A DNA stretch of 64,000 bases from Letharia columbiana (taxonomy: Eukaryota > Ascomycota > Lecanoromycetes > Lecanorales > Parmeliaceae), in contig NW_023501060.1 of the NCBI RefSeq assembly GCF_014066305.1, forward strand, positions 669,404 to 733,403, given 5' to 3'. The stretch's first letter is position 1. Each line of letters begins with the position of its first letter. Of this stretch, positions 54,999 to 64,000 are shown piece after piece. The notes under the pieces are model-generated. The model saw only the letters and a program-made list of their open reading frames with translations, did no database searches and was not told where the DNA came from. A program made the position numbers and the translations under genes.

Positions 54999-57524
54999 CG
55001 ACACAAAGCCTGCAACGCCAATTCTACATCCACTGATTTAGTTACTGGTCGCCAGACTGGAGGAGCTCTTGTTCGTCAGAGGATGCGTGAGTTGTAAACT
55101 CGGTAGTAAACGTAGTTCTTCACTGGGAGGTTGAACCCACAGCCCACACACATTCACGGGGGATCGACCTATCCCACGACTTGATCGCTTGTTTTTTTTT
55201 CCCGTTGTGTCATACACACACTCGAGAGGTTCGAATTGATCAGAAGAGCACATTTCCTATGATGACAAGGCTGGCAGAAGTCTTCAATCGACAGGCGGTT
55301 CCTCTTCGATGCTGTTGTTCTCTATCCATTGCGGGGCCGACATCTTCTCGCTTACTACACACTCGGGCTACCGTCTATGCATCTCCCACATACTAACTGT
55401 AACTTTCCACAGTCTCCTCGAACCAGCTTCGAGACAACCTATTGAACATATCTCGGTCACTGAGGGAAATCTCGCGCCCTGCTATTGTCAAAAGTGTAAC
55501 AGTAGCAGATTGCAATCGGCTCTGTTCGACTCTGGTGCTTCCGTAGCTCCTTGCTTTACAAAAATATGTCAATGGTCCCGATGTGTAAAGTCTAGAGTCA
55601 GGTTGTTGCAAAGATAGAGATCTTGGACGTATTGTCTCCATGCTCTGTTGTATCTTTAGCGAATCTTTGAGTCAACTGCACCTCAACTTAGGATTAGGCA
55701 GTTGATAGAGAGATGTACGAAGGGGGGTTCCAGAACCGCATTGAGACTGTATCGATTAGGCAAGCTCTGTCGATCAAAACGTATCTGCCGGAGCAACAAC
55801 TTGCTGACTTCTCCGGTGTTGAACTCTAGAGTGCGATTGGATCGCAGCATTCTACACAACACGTGTTAATGCTGTAGCAGCACTAGAAGCCACATTCACT
55901 TCCACTTACGTCTCACCAACATCAACATCAATAATTCCTCGATGGTCTGCGTGGGCCGTCAGCGTGGAGACGATACTTGAACAACGCAATTACCAATACT
56001 GACGCCAGTTGAAAGCCATCTTCCCCTCTGACCATTGTGAATACACAAAGCATTAATCATCATAACAGCCTACCAGACGCATACCAGCTGCTGAATTGCG
56101 CTCCAAGTGGTCCTGTAGTGTCCAAAACAACCTTCAGCTCACAACCGCCATCGGCCGTCAACGTCAGGATCAGGATCAACGTGTGCTGAGACCAGAGGAA
56201 AAAGCTTTTGGAATATCTTCAAGCTTAACCTTCGGTGCCCTTTATACTACCTCTTATTAGGGGTGGATTTCTCGCTGTTAAGCACTATGGACGTACACTC
56301 GACGGCTCCGGCGCCTCATTGCGATGCTTGCGCAATCCACGTCCGAACGGCAACAAGTCGATGGCTGAACAGTGTCCAGGTAGCGGTCAGAGATCCGTCA
56401 CCGGCTTCTTTCAATCACTGGTTCCTGTGGATTTCCTTGGAGAGAAAGATGGCTCCCACTTACCACCGAAAGAGTTATCAGCAGATGGTGAGCTCTTCGA
56501 GATGGCAAGTGGCAATCAAAAAGAATCAAACGAATCTACAAGTCGAGCGTAAATTGCTCATCCTTGTCTACTAGCATCAATTATGGAATTATCAGTCATC
56601 CCATAATCGAATAAAAACGCACACCACGGTCAAGGACCCAGCATTGTATGTGTATATGTTATTGGGCCGTCTCAAGGCCTGGACTAGCAGGCCAAAACAG
56701 GCATATTTCGTACCCCGGGGTCGAAAAAATTCCCAACCCCCAGGAGACGTCTTCATAGATAATGTTTCTGGCGAGATCCGCCAGCAGCAGCGCTCGAGTC
56801 ACGGGATATATCAATACCGACAGGATGCGTGAGGCCGTGTCCCTTGCAGACTATCCCATTATGTTCGAGATGCTACCAGTGATGAGAATCGCTATTGGGG
56901 CCAAACTTCCTTTAACATTGAGTGCCGTGCTCCATGTGCCTCGGAGTCTATCCCATTTGCTTTGGACCTTTAGCCCTCCAGCGAGAACAAGACGTGAGGA
57001 CATGCGTTAGCCGCCTGCTTTTGCTGACAGGTAAAGCGGGTATGACTATATTCGCAGCTCACGAGCGTACAGCGACCGCCTTCCAGTAGCGACATACATC
57101 AGAGGTCCCCAAAGTGGCATTGCTTTCGGGTAGGTTGTGGGTAATTGATTCGTATTCACGGATGAGATCTGTCTAGAGGGTGGGCAAGATTTGATGACAA
57201 GTATTCGCATAAATTGTGGATACGCTCAATTAGTCAGCAGTGGCCTTAGCGCCCCCGCGGTTTACCTTAGTCCTGCCTTCCCCTCTTGAATTATACCCAT
57301 TTGTCAGCAATGTATTAGTTTCCATTCGCGCTCAGATCTACACATGTTGAATACCGGTCTCGGGCTCGCTATTCATAGCTCTGCAGCCCGGGACTGTTCC
57401 AGCCAACATTGACCTGAAGCAATTGATCCACTTCACAGCTTCTAGGATTCGCGTGAGGAAATGTTGTTGGAGCAGTGGAGGCTGCAAGATGTATTGTGAA
57501 CACTTAAGTTTCTCAATCAGAGGC
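54999..57524. other. Gene-poor accessory stretch
   Basis: About 2.5 kb. Overlapping frames at 55181-55617, 56235-56574 and 56644-57010 have no domain, signal peptide or spliced extension I can defend. No RNA gene recognised. Confidence 0.5.
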
Positions 57525-58540
57525 TCAGGGAGCCAGATGCACCTGGAGAATCGAGGAGAATGAAGATCTCTGGAGATGAGCCTTCAAAAGGTGTATCGCG
57601 TAGTTTGTCCTGTATTTGGTGTCCCAGTTGCATTCTGGAAATTCGCATTGCACTAAAGGCCAGACTGCACGTGGATGGCCCAAATGCTTGACTTTGTAAT
57701 GTCCCATATAACTTCTCATTGATGTGTACACCTTACCACACCTCAGGAATTGGCATTGCACTTGGAATTCTTTTGTAACATCCTTTGGTTGACCTAGATG
57801 CGTTGTTCGGTAATGCCTCGTGAGTTCCTCTCTTGACGGTAGTACCTTGTCGTATCTTCAAACGCCGCACTGTACTGGAGGTTGACTTGGAGTTTTCGTT
57901 GATTGAGCTGAGTGCTCGGCTATATAATGCCTTTGTGTAGTTCCAACTGGTTTTATACTCTTTCTCACATCCTGGAAATCGCACACAAAACTTTGATCTC
58001 CATGCACGTTTTTGTAGTGCCTTGTAAACTTCTGCTTAGATGAGAATACCTGTTCACACCCTGGCGAGTCGCACTGGATTCGCGTTGAATGCTTGCTCCG
58101 ATAATGGGCCATATAGCCTGCTTTCGCTATGAATACCTGATCGCATACTGGAAAGTCGCATTTCTTTGGTCGTAGACGCGTAGTCATTTGATCTAAATGC
58201 CTTTGTCTATAATATCTTGTCGCCTGACTCTTGTATTGGAAGCGCTTATCACATTCCTGTTCCTCACACCGGAAAGGGGGCAGCTGAACAGGATGTTTCC
58301 GCTGGTAGTGTCCCTTCAAGGTTGCAAGCATCAGTTTCGCGCCGCAATTGGGATAGTCGCACACGATCCGAACACCTTGACCTGCGTGTTCGATCTAATA
58401 GCGGTTGTGCAAGTTATGTGGCAAAAGTCTCTTATCACACCCTGGATAGTCGCATTGCTGTCGCTGTTTGCTCGGAGGCAATCGACCCAAATGTTTCCCC
58501 TAACTATGAGTCGCCGCTATCTTCTTCGTGGAGCAGCTCT
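57525..58540 (-). pseudogene. Tandem C2H2 zinc-finger array with stop codons
   Basis: About nine tandem C-x4-C...H-x4-H fingers run in one reading frame, for example CDYPNCGAKL..GHYQRKH, CDFPVCDQVF..AHYRSKH, CDSPGCEQVF..RHYKNVH and CQFLRCGKVY..GHYKVKH. Such arrays bind DNA or RNA. The frame is cut by TAG at 58500-58502, TAG at 58395-58397 and TGA at 57858-57860. Each is one C-to-T step from CAG or CGA, and the reading is sensible on both sides. Finger ligands are also lost by transitions (a His to Tyr in YYRQRH; a Cys to Tyr after the TGA). One finger (near 58000) has a pair of compensating single-base shifts. The longest open piece is 58364-57858 (168 codons). A decayed gene, probably RIP-affected. 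Confidence 0.65.
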
Positions 58541-59249
58541 GGCCACGATTTGGATCCCGGCATGGCGTTCGACGGCGGCAGTCCCGTTGATCTTGGCTTG
58601 TCCGTTTCCTCGACCCATTATTGCTCGAGGCCTCAGGAAGGCCCTGCCTCGTGTGACAGCTCCTAGGCCTACCCAATGAGTTCGATTGGAAGGTGTTGTC
58701 AATACTGCAGCAGGACAATCGTTCTTTGACACTGTGCGTTGTCCGCAACGGAAGAGGTTGAGCTCGCAGGAGAATGTGGATGAGCAAACTGATTTGTGTT
58801 GAAGAAAACTATTTGTAGGACCTTTGTGTAACCCGCTAAATGGCTCTCTGATCTAGCAAGCGTGTCATGAGATGCTAGATTATCTGATATTAGAGTTTTT
58901 AGGGTAGTACGTATGACATAGAGTGAAGGACGTGTAAGTAATGATGAGACCTATGAAAATTACAAAGTGATCCTATTGTAAAGGGCCGTATTAACATAAT
59001 AGAAGAGGAATGAAGCGTTAGTTGGTATTCCCGTCGGAAATTGGACACAATAGGGAGGTTTAGTAGCGTTTTATACAAGAATTTCACACAACACTACTAG
59101 CCCCATAGATCGACATCAAAACAAGCAGTCTATGTACCTTGAGTTGATGGGAAAGGCTACGCTTGGTCAGTTTTCTGGAACCAGATCAGACTCCTCTCAG
59201 CGCACGCAACATTCTCACCTGAACAAGCATCGCTCGTTACTGTGGTTGG
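58541..59249. other. Spacer between zinc-finger relic and repeats
   Basis: No supported gene. Confidence 0.35.
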
Positions 59250-59318
59250 GGTATTTAGTTCGTATTAGGTTCGATTCCTAATGGCGCTGGTACAATGGTG
59301 TTGCGGTGCTTTTTATTT
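59250..59318. repeat. Dispersed repeat with tRNA-like B box, copy 2
   Basis: Differs by only a few bases from 44897-44966 over the full length, including GGTTCGATTCC inside a 5-bp stem (TTAGG / CCTAA), then GGCGCTGGTACAATGGTGTTGCGG and a T-rich end. Confidence 0.7.
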
Positions 59319-59420
59319 CTGGCAGCGCCATTAGCCACAGGTTTTAAAGTTCCGTCGAGCGGTATTGGCGAGGGCTTAGGTTCGAAACCCGTGCGACGCA
59401 TTGATTTGTGAAGCGAAATG

Positions 59421-59537
59421 TTCCCCGTTAGTATAGTCCGGGGGCGGACACCTGTTGGTTGTGGTCGTGTGGTTGGGTTTTGTTCGTATTAGGTTCGATT
59501 CCTAATGGCCTGGTACAATGGTTTGCTCTTTTATTTC
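59421..59537. repeat. tRNA-like (SINE-like) repeat, copy 3
   Basis: Starts TCCCCGTTAGTATAG, like the 5' end of eukaryotic tRNA-Asp/Glu, with a fit to the A box (TAGTATAGTCCG at 59429-59440). It has the B box GGTTCGATTCC at 59492-59502, then CTGGTACAATGG and a T-rich end. No cloverleaf can be drawn, so it is not a functional tRNA. A tRNA-derived retroposon is the best reading. Confidence 0.5.
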
Positions 59538-59634
59538 CGTTACCTCAAAATCCTCCCTCCCGAAAACTTCAGGTGCTCGTTCATGTCGTCAAGCCGCCCA
59601 CATTTCTTTTCTATGCCGTTCTCCAATGAACAAT

Positions 59635-59743
59635 CTCGTACATTCGAGTGAGCTACCTCGCTTAGTGTGGCGGGAGAACCCCTAAGGCTTTGGCTGGTGC
59701 CAACCTAAATATTGCGTCGTAGCTCACTTCTCGAATGTACGAG
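59635..59743. repeat. Short inverted repeat
   Basis: CTCGTACATTCGAG followed by GTGAGCTAC at 59635-59656 is matched in inverted form at 59719-59743, with 2-3 extra bases in the right arm. The 62-bp loop has no gene. It may be a small hairpin element; it lies 80 bp from the homoserine kinase scrap. Confidence 0.65.
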
Positions 59744-59823
59744 TATGAAGCCGGAAAATCGAGGAGCTTTTTGAGAAAGCCGGATCTGGCGCCGCATCGT
59801 CTGCGTTCATGGTCATCAGGATC

Positions 59824-60003
59824 TCATACATGATCAACAGTAGCCCCGTCCGGAGCCAGCTCAAGAATTTGCCAGTCGTAATGCACTTTTCGAGCTTCTG
59901 ATAATATTGCAATAATTGCAGTAGCTATCGTCTCGAAATTTGATGTTGCAAGAGCAAGAATGCTTGGGCCTGCACCGCTTAAGCAAACTCCATTCGAGTA
60001 GTA
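59824..60003 (-). pseudogene. C-terminal fragment of homoserine kinase
   Basis: Sixty codons read SNGVCLSGAGPSILALATSN, then FETIATAIIAILSEA, then HYDWQILELAPDGATVDHV and a TGA stop at 59824-59826. LSGAGPSxLAL is the conserved C-terminal GHMP-kinase motif of homoserine kinase (threonine biosynthesis), and the rest matches the normal end of that enzyme. The frame is clean, but upstream of about 60003 the match ends in AT-rich unrelated sequence and no ATP-binding PxxxGLGSS motif occurs nearby. A 5'-truncated relic, presumably of a duplicated gene. Confidence 0.65.
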
Positions 60004-60515
60004 TAAAGTCTTAATACAATCTCATAATCAGAAGATTCATAAATGTGGAAAACGGGGAAAATATCTAAATTAAAGTATGATATTTAAGGTAACATGTGCT
60101 ACTTGTAATGGCGCGGGCTAGCCAGTAATTAGTGAAAAGCTTACCCAGTGCGAGAAAGACCATCACAATTATTCATATAAAACTCTTTACATCAATACAT
60201 TGTTTTATTGCTTACTGGATTTGCTAGTATGATATTTGATGGATTATTAGGGGGAGACCCTCTGAAACCCCCCTAACCCTCCGGGGGCCCTTCGGGAGCT
60301 CTCAGAGGGTTCCTGCCGGAGGGGCTGTCCTCGCAGGCTCGAAGCGCACTACATCAGCAAATCTGAAAGGTTCCTGCTGGAATTGAATTTGCTGAAGTTG
60401 TTGGATGATACGGTTGACGTTAGCACGTTATATATACCTTAGTAACCATGTCAGGTAGACACTAAAAAATTGCTGACATTCCCCCCCCCAACACCACCCT
60501 CTTTCGACACACTGC
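60004..60515. other. Spacer with GC-rich palindrome
   Basis: No gene. 60258-60309 forms a hairpin closed by CCCTCTGA / TCAGAGGG around C- and G-runs. Confidence 0.45.
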
Positions 60516-61658
60516 ATGGCCTCCACCCCACCAATCATCGCCCGTAGCGGCAACGCCCGCCCAAATGCCCCATCTCCGCCGGCGCAAGCTCCGCTGACAC
60601 TCGACCTCCTCACCCACGTCCTCTCCCGCACCCTCTTCCACCCCTTCCTCGCCGCCCTCCTACCGCTCTGTCTCCGCGCTCTGGCCGCACCCTACACTTC
60701 CACCTCTTTCATCCTCACCTCTGCGTTCGCAATAGGCGTCTGCCTGTACAGGGTCTTACAAGGTGTGAACACCCGGCTTGCGTATGGCGCGCCGAGAAAG
60801 ATCAGTTGGGCGGACGAAGTCGTCGTGATCACCGGCGGCGTTGGCGGTCTGGGAGGGTGTTTGGCTGAGATCTTCGCGTTGCGAGGCGTCGGGGTCGCGG
60901 TGTTGGACGTTGAGGTCGCGCCACGGTGGGCTCAGGCTGAAGGTCTGGCGAAAGGGCCGGCAGATGGGGAGGAGGAGGAAGGGGTGCGGTATTATTACTG
61001 TGACGTGGGGGACTATGAGCAAGTGGAGAGGATGTGGGTGAGGATTGTGAAGGATGTGGGTACGCCGACGGTGCTGATTAACAACGCGGCTGTGGTCAAT
61101 GCGAAAGGTTTGATGGAGCAGAGTGGGGAAGAGGTGGAGAGGACGTTTCGGATCAATACGCTGAGTCATTATCATTTGAACAAGCTCTTTCTACGGCCAG
61201 TGTTGGAGAAACTATCACACGGAGGGACAATTGTGACGGTTTCCTCTGTGCTGGGCCACCTAGGTGCTGCACATCTCTCGGCGTATACCGCCTCCAAAGC
61301 CGCTCTGCTTGCCTACCACGCTTCTCTGACCTCCGAATTGGCGTCAGAAGCGCCACAGGTGAAGACGATATTGGTAGCACCTGGACAGCTGGACACCCAA
61401 ATGTTCGGCAATATTAAGCTCCGAGGCTGGTCAAGGAATTTCTTTGGCCCCGTTGCTGGGGCCGGAGAGGTTGCGATCAAGATCGTGGAAATGATTGACC
61501 GAGGTGAAGGGGGCGTGGTGAGTGAGCCAGCGTATGCGAGGTGGATCGCCTGGCTAGGTGTGTTGCCCGTGGGGTTGCAGAGGATGGCAAAGAGCTGGGC
61601 AGGGACTGATGATGCGTTTGCCGGGGATGTTCGGAAGAGCTCGAAAGACGCTGGATAG
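60516..61658 (+). CDS. Short-chain dehydrogenase/reductase, membrane-anchored
   Basis: A 380-residue single-exon classical SDR, likely acting on a lipid, retinoid or steroid-like alcohol/ketone with NAD(P). Residues 40-85 hold two hydrophobic segments (FHPFLAALLPLCLRALAA, FILTSAFAIGVCLYRVL) that should anchor it in the ER or lipid-droplet membrane, as in the DHRS/RDH10 and 17-beta-HSD11/13 group. The Rossmann nucleotide motif TGGVGGLG is at 106-113. CDVGDYEQVERM, then NNAAVV near 190, follow. The catalytic Ser is in TVSSVLGHLG and Tyr/Lys in AYTASKAAL near 255-260. The basic, polar C-terminus is normal. It is convergent with the other SDR at 61753. Substrate unknown. Confidence 0.88.
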   Translation: MASTPPIIARSGNARPNAPSPPAQAPLTLDLLTHVLSRTLFHPFLAALLPLCLRALAAPYTSTSFILTSAFAIGVCLYRVLQGVNTRLAYGAPRKISWADEVVVITGGVGGLGGCLAEIFALRGVGVAVLDVEVAPRWAQAEGLAKGPADGEEEEGVRYYYCDVGDYEQVERMWVRIVKDVGTPTVLINNAAVVNAKGLMEQSGEEVERTFRINTLSHYHLNKLFLRPVLEKLSHGGTIVTVSSVLGHLGAAHLSAYTASKAALLAYHASLTSELASEAPQVKTILVAPGQLDTQMFGNIKLRGWSRNFFGPVAGAGEVAIKIVEMIDRGEGGVVSEPAYARWIAWLGVLPVGLQRMAKSWAGTDDAFAGDVRKSSKDAG

Positions 61659-61752
61659 TAACAATTCCTTTCGTGCTGTCTGTCTTCCAGAAATCCACCT
61701 GATAGCAGATACAAGAAGCATTGTTTTCCGCCATCATAATCCCTCTTTCCAC

Positions 61753-62645
61753 TCAGACCTTCTGCTTCGCCATCCACTCCTCTGCGTCATCCTTGTATCC
61801 CTCTCGCCACCGACTCAGTGGCGGCCGCTCATTAACAATATCCCCAACACTCCACAGCATCCTTTTCCTATCCTTCTCAACCGTTACATCATTGTCCGGA
61901 CAAATCACATAGAACACCTCCTCCGCCATTTTCTGCTGCAAGTAATCTGCAACTTGCTCGGGAGCCCATGCTCCCTCCGGCTTCTCCTTCGTCTTACCCC
62001 CTCCAGTCAGTCCTGTAAATGTCCACCCTGGAACGAGCAAGTGCACGGAAGTGGGCGTAGCGCGCAAGTCGTATGAAAGATGTTCGGCAAGGCTTTTGAT
62101 AGCAGCTTTGGAAGCGTTGTAAGCGGGATTGCCAGGCGGATTCGTGATGCCTTGTTTCGAGCCGGTGATGACGATGGAGCTGGGCTGGCTTTGTGTGCGG
62201 AGGGAGGGGAGGAAGGTGGAAATGCCGTTGATGACGCCGAAGAGGTTTGTATCCATTATCTGTGATCCAGCAGATCAGTACACTAGTGGAAGCCGTAATT
62301 GCAGACTTGGGTTACCTTATGGAAGTATTCCGTGTCCTCCCATCCGCTCTTGAGCCCAATACCAGCATTCAGCATGACGAAGCTGACCTGTCCGAAATTC
62401 ATTTCTACTTTCACTCGTAAGTCTCTCCATTCATCAATTTTACTGACGTCCATAGCGTATATCTGCGTGTCAATGCCATTGTTGAAATGTAAGCGTGCTT
62501 CAGAGAGAGCTTCAGCGTTTCGATCGACGAGGGCGACCTTCATTCCATGTTTATTGCAGAGCTTAGCGACAGCGAGACCTATGCCTGAAGCTGCTCCGGT
62601 TATTAAGGCTGAATTGCCTGCTTTGAAAACTGGATGTAAAGGCAT
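61753..62645 (-). CDS. Short-chain dehydrogenase/reductase
   Basis: Exons 62645-62316 and 62259-61753 (56-nt intron, GTAACC..TCACAG) give 278 residues. Classical SDR: TGAASGIGLAVAK near 16-28, a Asp/Arg pair after strand 2 (LVDRNAEAL), MDVSKIDEW, NAGIG near 90, catalytic Ser in VITGSKQG and YNASKAAIK. The residue after beta-2 (Asp followed by Arg) is compatible with NAD or NADP. No signal or membrane segment, so cytosolic. The start is the ATG at 62645; the open frame extends further but lacks homology-like sequence. Tail to tail with the SDR ending at 61658, 94 bp apart. The two are not close relatives, so a recent duplication is unlikely. Confidence 0.88.
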
Positions 62646-63058
62646 GTTTGAATAGTGGGACAGGTTTAGAGAGTTTGGATTGGTGGGGACAGGGGGGTCG
62701 ATCGTATCAGATTTTTGAGGGACGGTCCGCCGTTGAACTTCGTCATCACATTTACAACAAGAATAAACGCTCTCATCACTCCTTTCCAAGAACGCTCATT
62801 GTAGAGTATAACATTCATTGTTGCGTTTTGACATGGGCTCGGTGCAGTGATTTGCAGTTTCTGTAATAGTTGATGAGCAAAGCTAATCTCTATCCATACG
62901 CCGTCTCCAATTTCTAGACCAATGCTATGAAGGTTTGACATACAAACCAAGCATCGGCCCTTTGGCTTCCTCTCTCTCATAATCGAATGTTCTGTTAACG
63001 TGTTAGGCCAAGATGACGTCAATGCATAGGCTCATGCCTTAAGGTTGTGCGCAAACGC
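62646..63058. other. Spacer between SDR and unknown gene
   Basis: About 400 bp; no supported gene. Probably the SDR promoter and the 3' end of the next minus-strand gene. Confidence 0.4.
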
Positions 63059-63877
63059 TCAATCCATATCCATATCTCCCACTTCCCCTGCCATGGCTGA
63101 AGATCCCGTACCGTTGTCACTCTCGCGGCCTGTATCCGGAGTTCTGGCAGCAAAGAGGGGCTGCGCCCACGAGAACCGTACTGGCGAAGATTGGAGATTC
63201 GCCAGTGTATCCTCCCATGTTCTTGCTACTAGTCTCCCTTCCGTCAAGTCTTCTGCAAACAAGAAGTATCCCTGGTTCGATGAGACCAGATATGCTTCCA
63301 AACTCTTGCTCTCAAACAATAACTCCGAGTGCGTAAGAGAGTAGTGGTTATCAATGTACCGGCTGAATCCCCGTGCCATTGCAACAAATTCGGAGTATAC
63401 GCCTACATATGTCCATCCGATTCCTAGCTCGCTGGACCGATAGGTACTTGGGCCTCCTACCGTGACTTTTGGTGACTCCGTTGGGTTTGCGGCCATGGCG
63501 ACATCAGCATTGGAGGAGCTATCCCGGCGTTGGACCTTTCGTTTAGGTAATTCGCCATCTGAAACCGTTAATTGCGCGGCTGTCTCCTCCACACCCGGTT
63601 GCAGTTTCATTTCTAGCTGATCTTCAAACCATGTTCCGGTCTGGGTTTCTGCCGTTGCAGCGGTACCTGTGAGGGGATTGATGCGGGCCATTCCCTCACC
63701 ATAGATAGCTGTTGGACTGATCCCGGGTGTTCTTGACGAAGGCAGAGCTCCTCCCATTGACTCGTCTTGAGGGGAGATTTCTTCGTGTGTGCGCTTCCTG
63801 GAGGTGGCGGAGGGATTGATGGTGATTGGTGCGGTGGCTGGGATTGGAATAGGGTTGGGTGTTGGATCCGTCGACAT
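63059..63877 (-). CDS. Unknown protein, possibly nuclear
   Basis: A 272-residue single-exon gene. The first 145 residues are Pro/Thr/Ser-rich and likely disordered, with basic patches SRKRTHEE near 27 and LPKRKVQRRDS near 112 that could be nuclear-localisation signals. Residues about 145-240 form a compact folded region with aromatic and hydrophobic spacing (LGIGWTYVGVYSEFVAMARGFSRYIDNHYSL, LLFESKSLEAYLVSSNQGYFLFAED). The end is acidic (GEVGDMDMD). No catalytic motif, signal peptide or membrane helix. I do not recognise the family. Confidence 0.65.
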   Translation of the reverse strand: MSTDPTPNPIPIPATAPITINPSATSRKRTHEEISPQDESMGGALPSSRTPGISPTAIYGEGMARINPLTGTAATAETQTGTWFEDQLEMKLQPGVEETAAQLTVSDGELPKRKVQRRDSSSNADVAMAANPTESPKVTVGGPSTYRSSELGIGWTYVGVYSEFVAMARGFSRYIDNHYSLTHSELLFESKSLEAYLVSSNQGYFLFAEDLTEGRLVARTWEDTLANLQSSPVRFSWAQPLFAARTPDTGRESDNGTGSSAMAGEVGDMDMD

Positions 63878-64000
63878 GATTGGTACGAATGATTGATACC
63901 GGAAAGGATTTTTCAGAGATCTTGAATGGGCGGCCTGTGAGGCTGAAAAGAATGGGTGATGGTGCGGTGGTAAAAGTATGGTTGACGAGTCTGCGAAATC
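63878..64000. other. Window edge, upstream of the last gene
   Basis: Short stretch with no gene; likely promoter/leader of the minus-strand gene starting at 63877. Confidence 0.35.

Noticed and set aside
59380..59420. GGTTCGAAACC as part of a functional tRNA gene
   Set aside because: The T stem does not pair well, no acceptor stem partner or anticodon arm could be drawn, and the spacing from any A box is wrong.
60516..62645. The two neighbouring SDR genes as part of a secondary-metabolite cluster
   Set aside because: No polyketide synthase, NRPS, terpene cyclase or P450 gene is visible nearby, and the genes are convergent and not closely related.

Overview
The window is nuclear DNA of a filamentous ascomycete (Pezizomycotina; the class cannot be fixed by eye). 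The evidence is short GT..AG introns of about 50-75 nt with CTAAC/CTGAC-type branch sites, and fungal-restricted families: SAT4-type rhodopsin-like membrane protein, HET-like protein, DUF6604, CAP20-type perilipin. AT-rich blocks nearly lack CpA and TpG, the footprint of repeat-induced point mutation (RIP). All gene models were spliced by hand from the sequence. None was tested by alignment, and frameshifts were not repaired.

Layout. 1-2105 is a RIP-like AT-rich block. 2900-4659 (-) is a Dal5-type MFS transporter. 4759-6712 holds a 161-bp perfect direct repeat around an AT block whose second half is almost pure A/T, suspicious as an assembly artefact. 7099-11186 carries a SAT4-type seven-helix protein and a ferroportin-like iron exporter. 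12131-15195 carries mitochondrial D-lactate dehydrogenase and a RING protein. 15715-18211 holds a broken DUF6604 gene and a secreted protein with an internal domain duplication. 18561-22410 holds an acidic-tailed protein, an inverted-repeat element and a pepsin-like protease. 23305-31934 has an unknown protein, perilipin and stomatin, separated by long gene-poor stretches.

32796-37561 is a local family of type I single-pass membrane proteins: two intact genes, one broken copy and one doubtful copy. 38117-41211 is the divergent pair RPN6 / SOF1. 42475-47575 contains secreted and membrane proteins plus DUF1349 and DUF2235 genes with disrupted frames. 47573-48262 is an inverted-repeat (MITE-like) element. 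48989-50073 is a HET-like pseudogene. 50692-53047 contains an RNA polymerase III subunit and a secreted Ser/Thr-rich protein. 54220-60003 is accessory and decayed: a possible membrane-protein relic, a C2H2 zinc-finger array with three C-to-T-type stops, tRNA-like repeats and a C-terminal scrap of homoserine kinase. 60516-63877 returns to intact genes: two SDRs and one unknown protein.

Housekeeping genes (RPN6, SOF1, RPC9, DLD1, stomatin) sit beside decaying accessory genes and small repeats. No obvious secondary-metabolite cluster or operon-like system is visible. The most unusual material is the pair of inverted-repeat elements that share a GC-rich hairpin, the local membrane-protein family, and the stop-bearing zinc-finger array.
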